From assembly GCA_036417435.1 (NCBI GenBank), contig JAZAQT010000028.1, positions 868,001-932,000 on the forward strand: a DNA stretch of 64,000 bases. The letters run 5' to 3'. The number at the start of each line of letters is the position of its first letter. Position 1 is the stretch's first letter. The notes under the pieces were generated by a model, which was not told where the DNA came from, did not search any database, and saw nothing but the letters and a program-made list of their open reading frames with translations. Positions 24,301 to 38,186 of this stretch are shown one piece after another. Position numbers and translations under genes: made by a program. Source of the stretch: Inia geoffrensis (taxonomy: Eukaryota > Chordata > Mammalia > Artiodactyla > Iniidae).

Positions 24301-26036
24301 AAAACCCAGAATATGGTCCACGAAGTGATCAGGCAAAATTTCTAAAACTCATCGCCATTTTAGCCCCCTGGTACTCGAGTTCGCCGTTCCAGGTGCAATA
24401 TTAACATTCCCCCCACTTGGAGAGTCAGTGCCTTTGACCTCTTGTTTGGCACAGTTTGCAATTTCTGTGGAAGATGAACAGGAATAAGGAGAACGAATGA
24501 GCAGCTAACTTGATGTGTTTGGAAGGGCACATTGAACACTGATTTCCCTACAGGAAGAAGAATTCATCAAAGGCTCAGCGTGCCATGCCGGAACGAGATT
24601 AGGGCCTGAAGCAATTCTTCCGGTTTGCGGTCAGCTCACAAGAAAGCGAGTTGAGAAAAGGAGATTTTTGGCACTGTAACTCACAATCCTGCAGAGTTCC
24701 AAATGACCCCTATCATCCAAAAATTTATTGAAGGAAGGCTGTGAAGAGGACTTGAACGCGAAGCAGAATTGCAGAAAACAGATATCAGGGGGTAGATAAG
24801 AATTGCTCTGAAAGCGTAGGAAAAGAGGCAGCAGTTCGACAGTGATGCACTTGGCCAAAAAGGGCGTATGCGTTTTTTCCTGAATATATTCAGGAAAAAA
24901 CGCATACGCCCTTTTTGGCCAACCAAGCAAGCCTGCAATGGAAATCCGCACTACAAGGCAGTCTCACTTCCCACCGATCCAAAGGGCCGTCTGAAAAAAG
25001 TGTAAAATCCAGAGAGGCAGGACAGGCCATGGAGAACCGGCAGCCTTGTTATGCTGATGGGCGGGATGTAAATTGTCAACAGCCACTCTGGAGAAGTGGA
25101 TGGTGTTTCCTGGAACAAAGAAAAAAACAAGCTAGAGAGCCTAGGGCACTTCCACTTATGGTGCTATAGATTCGGAAAATTTAAATGAAAAAGACAGAGC
25201 CACACCAAAGTTTGGTGCTGCTCTGTGTACGGGAGCCTTGACAATGGTACAACTTTAATAGCCCAGAAAGAGAAAAATGGATATAGAAGTTGTGGTACAT
25301 CCCTACAATGGAATATCACTCAACAATGAAATCAATGGCAACAGACCAGTAGCAGCATAATGAGTGGATTTAGTTACGATGATTCTAAGTGAAATATGTC
25401 ACACAGAAAAAGAAACATCATAAGATATCACTAATACCGGGAATGTAAACACGGCTACGTGTGAACTGCATTACAAAACACAACAGAGTCTCACATTTAT
25501 AAAAGAAACTTATGCTTGCTTAAGGGGAAAGGAGAGTGGGGAGGCTGCATAAAACCAGAGGTTGACATTAGGACAGATACCATTCCATAAGCCAAATATA
25601 TATTAGACAAGACCTACTCCTGGCTCAGCCAAATGGACTCAACAACCCGTATTCAAAACCTAGGAATATACCTGACTATGAAGAAAATTAAAACCCATAC
25701 TTTTGTAGGTCTCCATAAGAAAATCATTTGTGTACAGCAGCATACACACAGCACTGTAAATAAGCTAAATCCCCTTATAAAAATAAATTTGAAAAAGAAA
25801 ACACAAGGACTGTCAAATAGAGAGAAATTCTTAAATAAGTCCTTCAGGGCTTGTGAGGAATCTTGGATTTACCACCTCTACATCCACAGCTGGGTGAGAG
25901 ATAAGGCTGGACACTTGGGGCTGATACTATTGGTGAGGGAATGCAGACCCTTTGAGGTAATGGTGCATGGTTCCCATTCCACGGGTCCCAAATCTCCACG
26001 TGTAAGGCATTTATCCTTCAGCTAAAATATGCATGG
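24301..26036 (+). repeat. Satellite monomer M15 (head C, tail Q2)
   Basis: The palindrome at 24851-24922 is perfect. cttccggtttg and aaggcattta are shared only with M18, its duplicate 5,206 bp downstream. Confidence 0.97.
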
Positions 26037-27772
26037 AAAACCCAGAATATGGTCCACGAAGTGATCAGGAAAAATTTCTAAAACTCATCGCCATTTTAGC
26101 CCCCTGGTACTCGAGTTCGCCATTCCAGATGCAATATTAACATTCTCCCCACTTGGAGAGTCAGTGCCTTTGACCTCTTGCTTGGCACAGTTTGCAATTT
26201 CTGTGAAAGATGAACAGGAATAAGGAGAACGAATGAGCAGCTAACTTGATGTGTTTGGATGGGCACATTGAACACTGATTTCCCTACAGGAAGAAGAATT
26301 CATCAAAGGCTCAGCGTGCCATGCCGGAACGAGATTAGGGCCTGAAGCAATTCTTCGGGTTTGCGGTCAGCTCACAAGAAAGCGAGTTGAGAAAAGGAGA
26401 TTTTTGGCACTGTAACTCACAATACTGCAGAGTTCCAAATGACCCCTATCATCCAAAAATTTATTGAAGGAAGGCTGTGAAGAGGACTTGAACGCGACGC
26501 AGAATTGCAGAAAACAGATATCAGGGGGTAGATAAGAATTGCTCTGAAAGCGTAGGAAAAGAGGCAGCAGTTTGACAGTGATGCACTTGGCCAAAATGGG
26601 CGTATGCGTTTTTTCCTGAATATATTCAGGAAAAAACGCATACGCCCTTTTTGGCCAACCAAGCAAGCCTGCAATGGAAATCCGCACTACAAGGCAGTCT
26701 CACTTCCCACCGATCCAAAGGGCCGTCCGAAAAAAGTGTAAAATCCAGAGAGGCAGGACAGGCCATGGAGAACCGGCAGCCTTGTTATGCTGATGGTCGG
26801 GATGTAAATTGTCAACAGCCACTCTGGAGAAGTGGATGGTGTTTCCTGGAACAAAGAAAAAACCAAGCTAGAGAGCCTAGGGCACTTTCACTTATGGTGC
26901 TATAGATTCGGAAAATTTAAATGAAAAAGACAGAGCCACACCAAAGTTTGGTGCTGCTCTGTGTACGGGAGCCTTGACAATGGTACAACTTTAATAGCCC
27001 AGAAAGAGAAAAAGGGATATAGAAGTTGTGGTACATCCCTACAATGGAATATCACTCAACAATGAAATCAATGGCAACAGACCAGTAGCAGCATAATGAG
27101 TGGATTTAGTTACGATGATTCTAAGTGAAATAAGTCACACAGAAAAAGAAACATCATAAGATATCACTAATACCGGGAATGTAAACACGGCTACGTGTGA
27201 ACTGCATTACAAAACACAAGAGAGTCTCACATTTACAAAAGAAACTTATGCTTGCTTAAGGGGAAAGGAGAGTGGGGAGGTTGCATAAAACCAGAGGTTG
27301 ACATTAGGACAGATACCATTCCATAAGCCAAATATATATTAGACAAGAGCTACTCCTCGCTCAACCAAATGGACTCAACACCCCGTATTCAAAACCTAGG
27401 AATATACCTGACTATGAAGAAAATTAAAACCCATACATTTATAGGTCTCCATAAGAAAATCATTTGTGTACAGCAGCATACACACAGCACTGTAAATAAG
27501 CTAAATTCCCTTATAAAAATAAATTTGAAAAAGAAAACACAAGGACTGTCAAATAGAGAGAAATTCTTAAATAAGTCCTTCAGGGCTTGTGAGGAATCTT
27601 GGATTTACCACCTCTACATCCACAGCTGGGGGAGAGATAAGGCTGGACACTTGGGGCTGATACTATTGGTGAGGGAATGCAGACCCTTTGAGGTAATGGT
27701 GCATGGTTCCCATTCCACGGGTCTCAAATCTCCACGGTTAAGGGATTTATCCTTCTGCTAAAATATGCATGG
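26037..27772 (+). repeat. Satellite monomer M16 (hybrid: M19-like first part, M13-like tail)
   Basis: The palindrome at 26587-26658 has one mismatch (aaaatggg). The first 1,030 bp match M19 (gccattcc, gtgaaagatg, atggtcggg, actttcac). After a switch between 27066 and 27131 the tail matches M13 (ataagtc, taaattcc, ccacggttaagg). This is the junction of the 5,206-bp duplication. Confidence 0.96.
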
Positions 27773-29506
27773 AAAACCCAGAATATGGTCCACGAAGTGA
27801 TCAGGCACAATTTCTAAAACTCATCGCCATTTTAGCCCCCTGGTACTCGAGTTCGCCGATCCAGATGCAATATTAACATTCTCCCCACTTGGAGAGTCAG
27901 GGCCTTTGACCTCTTGTTTGGCACAGTTTGCAATTTCTGTGGAAGATGAACAGGAATAAGGAGAACGAATGAGCAGCTAACTTGATGTGTTTGACGGGCA
28001 CATTGAACACTGATTTCCCTACAGGAAGAAGAATTCATCAAAGGCTCAGCGTGCCATGCCGGAACGAGATTAGGGCCTGAAGCAATTCTTCGGGTTTGCG
28101 GTCAGCTCACAAAAAAGCGAGTTGAGAAAAGGAGATTTTTGGCACTGTAACTCACAATACTGCAGAGTTCCAAATGACCCCTATCATCCAAAAATTTATT
28201 GAAGGAAGGCTGTGAAGAGGACTTGAACGCGACGCAGAATTGCAGAAAACAGATATCAGGGGGTAGATAAGAATTGCTCTGAAAGCGTAGGAAAAGAGGC
28301 AGCAGTTCGACAGTGATGCAGTTGGCCAAAAAGGGCGTATGCGTTTTTTCCTGAATATATTCAGGAAAAAACGCATATGCCCTTTTTGGCCAACCAAGCA
28401 AGCCTGCAATGGAAATCTGCACTACAAGGCAGTCTCACTTCCCACCGATCCAAAGGGCCGTCCGAAAAATGTGTAAAATCCAGAGAGGCAGGACAGTCCA
28501 TGGAGAACTGGCAGCCTTGTTATGCTGATGGGCGGGATGTAAATTGCCAACAGCCACTCTGGAGAAGTGGATGGTGTTTCCTGGAACAAAGAAAAAACCA
28601 AGCTAGAGAGCCTAGGGCACTTCCACTTATGGTGCTATAGATTCGGAAAATTTAAATGAAAAAGACAGAGCCACACCAAAGTTTGGTGCTGCTCTGTGTA
28701 CGGGAGCCTTGACTATGGTACAACTTTAATAGCCCAGAAAGAGAAAAATGGATATAGAAGTTGTGGTACATCCCTACAATGGAATATCACTCAACAATGA
28801 CATCAATGGCAACAGACCAGTAGCAGCATAATGAGTGGATTTAGTTACGATGATTCTAAGTGAAATAAGTCACAGAGAAAAAGAAACATCATAAGATATC
28901 ACTAATACCGGGAATGTAAAAAAGGCTACGTGTGAACTGCATTACAAAACACAAGAGAGTCTCACATTTACAAAAGAAACTTATGCTTGCTTAAGGGGAA
29001 AGGAGAGTGGGGAGGCTGCATAAAACCAGAGGTTGACATTAGGACAGATACCATTCCATAAGCCAAATATATATTAGACAATAGCTACTCCTTGCTCAAC
29101 CAAATGGACTGAACACCCCATATTCAAAACCTAGGAATATACCTGACTATGAAGAAAATTAAAACCCATACATTTATAGGTCTCCATAAGAAAATCATTT
29201 GTGTACAGCAGCATACACACAGCAGTGTAAATAAGCTAAATCCCCTTATAAAAATAAATTTGAAAAAGAAAACACAAGGACTGTCAAATAGAGAGAAATT
29301 CTTAAATAAGTCCTTCAGGGCTTGTGAGGAATTTGGATTTACCACCTCTACATCCACAGCTGGGGGAGAGATAAGGCTGGACACTTGGGGCTGATATTAT
29401 TGGTGAGGGAATGCAGACCCTTTGAGGTAATGGTGCATGGTTCCCATTCCACGGGTCCCAAATCTCCACGTGTAAGGGATTTATCCTTCTGCTAAAATAT
29501 GCATGG
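27773..29506 (+). repeat. Satellite monomer M17 (duplicate of M14)
   Basis: 1,734 bp, with both M14 deletions retained. The palindrome at 28322-28393 has the same catatg mismatch. The only difference from M14 that I noticed is gacaatagct versus gacaagagct near 29080. Confidence 0.97.
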
Positions 29507-31242
29507 AAAACCCAGAATATGGTCCACGAAGTGATCAGGCAAAATTTCTAAAACTCATCGCCATTTTAGCCCCCTGGTACTCGAGTTCGCCGTTCCAGGT
29601 GCAATATTAACATTCCCCCCACTTGGAGAGTCAGTGCCTTTGACCTCTTGTTTGGCACAGTTTGCAATTTCTGTGGAAGATGAACAGGAATAAGGAGAAC
29701 GAATGAGCAGCTAACTTGATGTGTTTGGAAGGGCACATTGAACACTGATTTCCCTACAGGAAGAAGAATTCATCAAAGGCTCAGCGTGCCATGCCGGAAC
29801 GAGATTAGGGCCTGAAGCAATTCTTCCGGTTTGCGGTCAGCTCACAAGAAAGCGAGTTGAGAAAAGGAGATTTTTGGCACTGTAACTCACAATCCTGCAG
29901 AGTTCCAAATGACCCCTATCATCCAAAAATTTATTGAAGGAAGGCTGTGAAGAGGACTTGAACGCGAAGCAGAATTGCAGAAAACAGATATCAGGGGGTA
30001 GATAAGAATTGCTCTGAAAGCGTAGGAAAAGAGGCAGCAGTTCGACAGTGATGCACTTGGCCAAAAAGGGCGTATGCGTTTTTTCCTGAATATATTCAGG
30101 AAAAAACGCATACGCCCTTTTTGGCCAACCAAGCAAGCCTGCAATGGAAATCCGCACTACAAGGCAGTCTCACTTCCCACCGATCCAAAGGGCCGTCTGA
30201 AAAAAGTGTAAAATCCAGAGAGGCAGGACAGGCCATGGAGAACCGGCAGCCTTGTTATGCTGATGGGCGGGATGTAAATTGTCAACAGCCACTCTGGAGA
30301 AGTGGATGGTGTTTCCTGGAACAAAGAAAAAAACAAGCTAGAGAGCCTAGGGCACTTCCACTTATGGTGCTATAGATTCGGAAAATTTAAATGAAAAAGA
30401 CAGAGCCACACCAAAGTTTGGTGCTGCTCTGTGTACGGGAGCCTTGACAATGGTACAACTTTAATAGCCCAGAAAGAGAAAAATGGATATAGAAGTTGTG
30501 GTACATCCCTACAATGGAATATCACTCAACAATGAAATCAATGGCAACAGACCAGTAGCAGCATAATGAGTGGATTTAGTTACGATGATTCTAAGTGAAA
30601 TATGTCACACAGAAAAAGAAACATCATAAGATATCACTAATACCGGGAATGTAAACACGGCTACGTGTGAACTGCATTACAAAACACAACAGAGTCTCAC
30701 ATTTATAAAAGAAACTTATGCTTGCTTAAGGGGAAAGGAGAGTGGGGAGGCTGCATAAAACCAGAGGTTGACATTAGGACAGATACCATTCCATAAGCCA
30801 AATATATATTAGACAAGACCTACTCCTGGCTCAGCCAAATGGACTCAACAACCCGTATTCAAAACCTAGGAATATACCTGACTATGAAGAAAATTAAAAC
30901 CCATACTTTTGTAGGTCTCCATAAGAAAATCATTTGTGTACAGCAGCATACACACAGCACTGTAAATAAGCTAAATCCCCTTATAAAAATAAATTTGAAA
31001 AAGAAAACACAAGGACTGTCAAATAGAGAGAAATTCTTAAATAAGTCCTTCAGGGCTTGTGAGGAATCTTGGATTTACCACCTCTACATCCACAGCTGGG
31101 TGAGAGATAAGGCTGGACACTTGGGGCTGATACTATTGGTGAGGGAATGCAGACCCTTTGAGGTAATGGTGCATGGTTCCCATTCCACGGGTCCCAAATC
31201 TCCACGTGTAAGGCATTTATCCTTCAGCTAAAATATGCATGG
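29507..31242 (+). repeat. Satellite monomer M18 (duplicate of M15)
   Basis: The palindrome at 30057-30128 is perfect. I saw no difference from M15 by eye, including the rare cttccggtttg and aaggcattta. Confidence 0.97.
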
Positions 31243-32978
31243 AAAACCCAGAATATGGTCCACGAAGTGATCAGGAAAAATTTCTAAAACTCATCGCCAT
31301 TTTAGCCCCCTGGTACTCGAGTTCGCCATTCCAGATGCAATATTAACATTCTCCCCACTTGGAGAGTCAGTGCCTTTGACCTCTTGCTTGGCACAGTTTG
31401 CAATTTCTGTGAAAGATGAACAGGAATAAGGAGAACGAATGAGCAGCTAACTTGATGTGTTTGGATGGGCACATTGAACACTGATTTCCCTACAGGAAGA
31501 AGAATTCATCAAAGGCTCAGCGTGCCATGCCGGAACGAGATTAGGGCCTGAAGCAATTCTTCGGGTTTGCGGTCAGCTCACAAGAAAGCGAGTTGAGAAA
31601 AGGAGATTTTTGGCACTGTAACTCACAATACTGCAGAGTTCCAAATGACCCCTATCATCCAAAAATTTATTGAAGGAAGGCTGTGAAGAGGACTTGAACG
31701 CGACGCAGAATTGCAGAAAACAGATATCAGGGGGTAGATAAGAATTGCTCTGAAAGCGTAGGAAAAGAGGCAGCAGTTTGACAGTGATGCACTTGGCCAA
31801 AATGGGCGTATGCGTTTTTTCCTGAATATATTCAGGAAAAAACGCATACGCCCTTTTTGGCCAACCAAGCAAGCCTGCAATGGAAATCCGCACTACAAGG
31901 CAGTCTCACTTCCCACCGATCCAAAGGGCCGTCCGAAAAAAGTGTAAAATCCAGAGAGGCAGGACAGGCCATGGAGAACCGGCAGCCTTGTTATGCTGAT
32001 GGTCGGGATGTAAATTGTCAACAGCCACTCTGGAGAAGTGGATGGTGTTTCCTGGAACAAAGAAAAAACCAAGCTAGAGAGCCTAGGGCACTTTCACTTA
32101 TGGTGCTATAGATTCGGAAAATTTAAATGAAAAAGACAGAGCCACACCAAAGTTTGGTGCTGCTCTGTGTACGGGAGCCTTGACAATGGTACAACTTTAA
32201 TAGCCCAGAAAGAGAAAAAGGGATATAGAAGTTGTGGTACATCCCTACAATGGAATATCACTCAACAATGAAATCAATGGCAACAGACCAGTAGCAGCAT
32301 AATGAGTGGATTTAGTTACGATGATTCTAAGTGAAATATGTCACACAGAAAAAGAAACATCATAAGATATCACTAATACCGGGAATGTAAACACGGCTAC
32401 GTGAGAACTGCATTACAAAACACAACAGAGTCTCACATTTATAAAAGAAACTTATGCTTGCTTAAGGGGAAAGGAGAGTGGGGAGGCTGCATAAAACCAG
32501 AGGTTGACATTAGGACAGATACCATTCCATAAGCCAAATATATATTAGACAAGAGCTACTCCTCGCTCAACCAATTGGATTCAACACCCCATATTCAAAA
32601 CCTAGGAATATACCTGACTATGAAGAAAATTAAAACCCATACATTTATAGGTCTCCATAAGAAAATCATTTGTGTACAGCAGCATACACACAGCACTGTA
32701 AATAAGCTAAATCCCCTTATAAAAATAAATTTGAAAAAGAAAACACAAGGACTGTCAAATAGAGAGAAATTCTTAAATAAGTCCTTCAGGGCTTGTGAGG
32801 AATCTTGGATTTACCACCTCTACATCCACAGCTGGGGGAGAGATAAGGCTGGACACTTGGGGCTGATACTATTGGTGAGGGAATGCAGACCCTTTGAGGT
32901 AATGGTGCATGGTTCCCATTCCACGGGTCCCAAATCTCCACGTGTAAGGGATTTATCCTTCTGCTAAAATATGCATGG
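31243..32978 (+). repeat. Satellite monomer M19 (head A, Q then P tail)
   Basis: The palindrome at 31793-31864 has the aaaatggg mismatch. It is Q-type through about 32500 (atatgtc, tttataaaag), then P-type (ctcctcgctca). caattggatt replaces caaatggact near 32573, and gtgagaactg replaces gtgtgaactg near 32401. Confidence 0.96.
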
Positions 32979-34714
32979 AAAACCCAGAATATGGTCCACG
33001 AAGTGATCAGGCACAATTTCTAAAACTCATGGCCATTTTAGCCCCCTGGTACTCGAGTTCACCGATCCAGATGCAATATTAACATTCTCCCCACTTGGAG
33101 AGTCAGGGCCTTTGACCTCTTGTTTGGCACAGTTTGCAATTTCTGTGGAAGATGAACAGGAATAAGGAGAACGAATGAGCAGCTAACTTGATGTGTTTGG
33201 ACCGGCACATTGAACACTGATTTCCCTACAGGAAGAAGAATTCATCAAAGGCTCAGCGTGCCATGCCGGAACGAGATTAGGGCCTGAAGCAATTCTTCGG
33301 GTTTGCGGTCAGCTCACAAGAAAGCGAGTGGAGAAAAGGAGATTTTTGGCACTGTAACTCACAATCCTGCAGAGTTCCAAATGACCCCTATCATCCAAAA
33401 ATTTATTGAAGGAAGGCTGTGAAGAGGACTTGAACGCGAAGCAGAATTGCAGAAAACAGATATCAGGGGGTAGATAAGAATTGCTCTGAAAGCGTAGGAA
33501 AAGAGGCAGCAGTTCGACAGTGATGCACTTGGCCAAAAAGGGCGTATGCGTTTTTTCCTGAATATATTCAGGAAAAAACGCATACGCCCTTTTTGGCCAA
33601 CCAAGCAAGCCTGCAATGGAAATCCGCACTACAAGGCAGTCTCACTTCCCACAGATCCAAAGGGCCGTCCGAAAAAAGTGTAAAATCCAGAGAGGCAGGA
33701 CAGTCCATGGAGAACCGGCAGCCTTGTTATGCTGATGGGCGGGATGTAAATTGCCAACAGCCACTCTGGAGAAGTGGATGGTGTTTCCTGGAACAAAGAA
33801 AAAACCAAGCTAGAGAGCCTAGGGCACTTCCACTTATGGTGCTATAGATTCGGAAAATTTAAATGAAAAAGACAGAGCCACACCAAAGTTTGGTGCTGCT
33901 CTGTGTACGGGAGCCTTGACTATGGTACAACTTTAATAGCCCAGAAAGAGAAAAATGGATATAGAAGTTGTGGTACATCCCTACAATGGAATATCACTCA
34001 ACAATGACATCAATGGCAACAGACCAGTAGCAGCATAATGAGTGGATTTAGTTACGATGATTCTAAGTGAAATAAGTCACACAGAAAAAGAAACATCATA
34101 AGATATCACTAATACCGGGAATGTAAACACGGCTACGTGTGAACTGCATTACAAAACACAAGAGAGTCTCACATTTACAAAAGAAACTTATGCTTGCTTA
34201 AGGGGAAAGGAGAGTGGGGAGGTTGCATAAAACCAGAGGATGACATTAGGACAGATACCATTCCATAAGCCAAATATATATTAGACAAGAGCTACTCCTC
34301 GCTCAACCAAATGGACTCAACACCCCGTATTCAAAACCTAGGAATATACCTGACTATGAAGAAAATTAAAACCCATACATTTATAGGTCTCCATAAGAAA
34401 ATCATTTGTGTACAGCAGCATACACACAGCACTGTAAATAAGCTAAATCCCCTTATAAAAATAAATTTGAAAAAGAAAACACAAGGACTGTCAAATAGAG
34501 AGAAATTCTTAAATAAGTCCTTCAGGGCTTGTGAGGAATCTTGGATTTACCACCTCTACATCCACAGCTGGGGGAGAGATAAGGCTGGACACTTGGGGCT
34601 GATACTATTGGTGAGGGAATGCAGACCCTTTGAGGTAATGGTGCATGGTTCCCATTCCACGGGTCTCAAATCTCCACGTGTAAGGGATTTATCCTTCTGC
34701 TAAAATATGCATGG
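32979..34714 (+). repeat. Satellite monomer M20 (head B, tail P)
   Basis: The palindrome at 33529-33600 is perfect. Private changes: ctcatggcc, gttcaccgatcc, ggaccggc, cacagatcc and gaggatgac. gagtggag is shared with M6. Confidence 0.97.
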
Positions 34715-36450
34715 AAAACCCAGAATATGGTCCACGAAGTGATCAGGCACAATTTCTAAAACTCATCGCCATTTTAGCCCCCTGGTACTCGAGTTCGCCG
34801 ATCCAGATGCAATATTAACATTCTCCCCACTTGGAGAGTCAGGGCCTTTGACCTGTTGTTTGGCACAGTTTGCAATTTCTGTGGAAGATGAACAGGAATA
34901 AGGAGAACGAATGAGCAGCTAACTTGATGTGTTTGGACGGGCACATTGAACACTGATTTCCCTACAGGAAGAAGAATTCATCAAAGGCTCAGCGTGCCAT
35001 GCCGGAACGAGATTAGGGCCTGAAGCAATTCTTCGGGTTTGCGGTCAGCTCACAAGAAAGCGAGTTGAGAAAAGGAGATTTTTGGCACTGTAACTCACAA
35101 TCCTGCAGAGTTCCAAATGACCCCTATCATCCAAAAATTTATTGAAGGAAGGCTGTGAAGAGGACTTGAACGCGAAGCAGAATTGCAGAAAACAGATATC
35201 AGGGGGTAGATAAGAATTGCTCTGAAAGCGTAGGAAAAGAGGCAGCAGTTCGACAGTGATGCACTTGGCCAAAAAGGGCGTATGCGTTTTTTCCTGAATA
35301 TATTCAGGAAAAAACTCATACGCCCTTTTTGGCCAACCAAGCAAGCCTGCAATGGAAATCCGCACTACAAGGCAGTCTCACTTCCCACCGATCCAAAGGG
35401 CCGTCCGAAAAAAGTGTAAAATCCAGAGAGGCAGGACAGTCCATGGAGAACCGGCAGCCTTGTTAAGCTGATGGGCGGGATGTAAATTGCCAACAGCCAC
35501 TCTGGAGAAGTGGATGGTGTTTCCTGGAACAAAGAAAAAACCAAGCTAGAGAGCCTAGGGCACTTCCACTTATGGTGCTATAGATTCGGAAAATTTAAAT
35601 GAAAAAGACAGAGCCACACCAAAGTTTGGTGCTGCTCTGTGTACGGGAGCCTTGACAATGGTACAACTTTAATAGCCCAGAAAGAGAAAAATGGATATAG
35701 AAGTTGTGGTACATCCCTACAATGGAATATCACTCAACAATGAAATCAATGGCAACAGACCAGTAGCAGCATAATGAGTGGATTTAGTTACGATGATTCT
35801 AAGTGAAATATGTCACACAGAAAAAGAAACATCATAAGATATCACTAATACCGGGAATGTAAACACGGCTACATGTGAACTGCATTACAAAACACAACAG
35901 AGTCTCACATTTATAAAAGAAACTTATGCTTGCTTAAGGGGAAAGGAGAGTGGGGAGGCTGCATAAAACCAGAGGTTGACATTAGGACAGATACCATTCC
36001 ATAAGCCAAATATATATTAGACAAGACCTACTCCTGGCTCAGCCAAATGGACTCAACAACCCGTATTCAAAACCTAGGAATATACCTGACTATGAAGAAA
36101 ATTAAAACCCATACTTTTATAGGTCTCCATAAGAAAATCATTTGTGTACAGCAGCATACACACAGCACTGTAAATAAGCTAAATCCCCTTATAAAAATAA
36201 ATTTGAAAAAGAAAACACAAGGACTGTCAAATAGAGAGAAAATCTTAAATAAGTCCTTGAGGGCTTGTGAGGAATCTTGGATTTACCACCTCTACATCCA
36301 CAGCTGGGGGAGAGATAAGGCTGGACACTTGGGGCTGATACTATTGGTGAGGGAATGCAGATCCTTTGATGTAATGGTGCATGGTTCCCATTCCACGGGT
36401 CCCAAATCTCCACGTGTAAGGGATTTATCCTTCAGCTAAAATATGCATGG
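34715..36450 (+). repeat. Satellite monomer M21 (counterpart of M8)
   Basis: The palindrome at 35265-35336 has the M8 mismatch (ctcat). The same internal TAA in the ORF2 remnant is at 35464-35466. ctacatgtg near 35870 is a CpG loss also seen in M36. Confidence 0.97.
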
Positions 36451-38186
36451 AAAACCCAGAATATGGTCCACGAAGTGATCAGGAACAATTTCTAAAACTC
36501 ATCGCCATTTTAGCCCCCTGGTACTCGAGTTCGCCGATCCAGATGCAATATTAACATTCTCCCCACTTGGAGAGTCAGGGCCTTTGACCTCTTGTTTGGC
36601 ACAGTTTGCAATTTCTGTGGAAGATGAACAGGAATAAGGAGAACGAATGAGCAGCTAACTTGATGTGTTTGGACGGGCACATTGAACACTGATTTCCCTA
36701 CAGGAAGAAGAATTCATCAAAGGCTCAGCGTGCCATGCCGGAACGAGATTAGGGCCTGAAGCAATTCTTCGGGTTTGCGGTCAGCTCACAAGAAAGTGAG
36801 TTGAGAAAAGGAGATTTTTGGCACTGTAACTCACAATCCTGCAGAGTTCCAAATGACCCCTATCATCCAAAAATTTATTGAAGGAAGGCTGTGAAGAGGA
36901 CTTGAACGCGAAGCAGAATTGCAGAAAACAGATATCAGGGGGTAGATAAGAATTGCTCTGAAAGCGTAGGAAAAGAGGCAGCAGTTCGACAGTGATGCAC
37001 TTGGCCAAAAAGGGCGTATGCGTTTTTTCCTGAATATATTCAGGAAAAAACGCATACGCCCTTTTTGGCCAACCAAGCAAGCCTGCAATGGAAATCCGCA
37101 CTACAAGGCAGTCTCACTTCCCACCGATCCAAAGGGCCGTCCGAAAAAAGTGTAAAATCCAGAGAGGCAGGACAGGCCATGGAGAACCGGCAGTCTTGTT
37201 ATGCTGATGGGCGGGATGTAAATTGTCAACAGCGACTCTGGAGAAGTGGATGGTGTTTCCTGGAACAAAGAAAAAAACAAGCTAGAGAGCCTAGGGCACT
37301 TCCACTTATGGTGCTATAGATTCGGAAAATTTAAATGAAAAAGACAGAGCCACACCAAAGTTTGGTGCTGCTCTGTGTACGGGAGCCTTGACAATGGTAC
37401 AACTTTAATAGCCCAGAAAGAGAAAAATGGATATAGAAGTTGTGGTACATCCCTACAATGGAATATCACTCAACAATGAAATCAATGGCAACAGACCAGT
37501 AGCAGCATAATGAGTGGATTTAGTTACGATGATTCTAAGTGAAATATGTCACACAGAAAAAGAAACATCATAAGATATCACTAATACCGGGAATGTAAAC
37601 ACGGCTACGTGTGAACTGCATTACAAAACACAACAGAGTATCACATTTATAAAAGAAACTTATGCTTACTTAAGGGGAAAGGAGAGTGGGGAGGCTGCAT
37701 AAAACCAGAGGTTGACATTAGGACAGATACCATTCCATAAGCCAAATATATATTAGACAAGACCTACTCCTGGCTCAGCCAAATGGACTCAACAACCCGT
37801 ATTCAAAACCTAGGAATATACCTGACTATGAAGAAAATTAAAACCCATACTTTTATAGGTCTCCATAAGAAAATCATTTGTGTACAGCAGCATACACACA
37901 GCACTGTAAATAAGCTAAATCCCCTTATAAAAATAAATTTGAAAAAGAAAACACAAGGACTGTCAAATAGAGAGAAAATCTTAAATAAGTCCTTGAGGGC
38001 TTGTGAGGAATCTTGGATTTACCACCTCTACATCCACAGCTGGGGGAGAGATAAGGCTGGACAATTGGGGCTGATACTATTGGTGAGGGAATGCAGATCC
38101 TTTGAGGTAATGGTGCATGGTTCCCATTCCACGGGTCCCAAATCTCCACGTGTAAGGGATTTATCCTTCAGCTAAAATATGCATGG
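36451..38186 (+). repeat. Satellite monomer M22 (counterpart of M10)
   Basis: The palindrome at 37001-37072 is perfect. It shares ggaacaattt, agaaagtgag, cagcgactc and agagtatcac with M10. It adds cagtcttg and gacaattggg, which are shared with M25. Confidence 0.97.

Larger units (their letters stand above)
21895..27100 (+). repeat. 5,206-bp tandem duplication, first copy (M13 tail to M16)
   Basis: This block and the next 5,206 bp share every rare variant in M14/M17, M15/M18 and the first part of M16/M19. Copy boundaries cannot be placed more finely than about 21,860-21,925 and 27,066-27,131 because the flanks are homologous. Midpoints are given. Confidence 0.9.
27101..32306 (+). repeat. 5,206-bp tandem duplication, second copy (M16 tail to M19)
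   Basis: Second copy of the block at 21,895-27,100. By eye only one base differs (gacaatagct near 29,080). Both 1-bp deletions of M14 are retained in M17, which explains the length of 3 x 1,736 minus 2. Confidence 0.9.

Noticed and set aside
21895..32306. The 5.2-kb near-identical blocks as certain biology
   Set aside because: Kept as a finding, but an assembly expansion cannot be excluded from sequence alone, because both copies differ by only about one base by eye.
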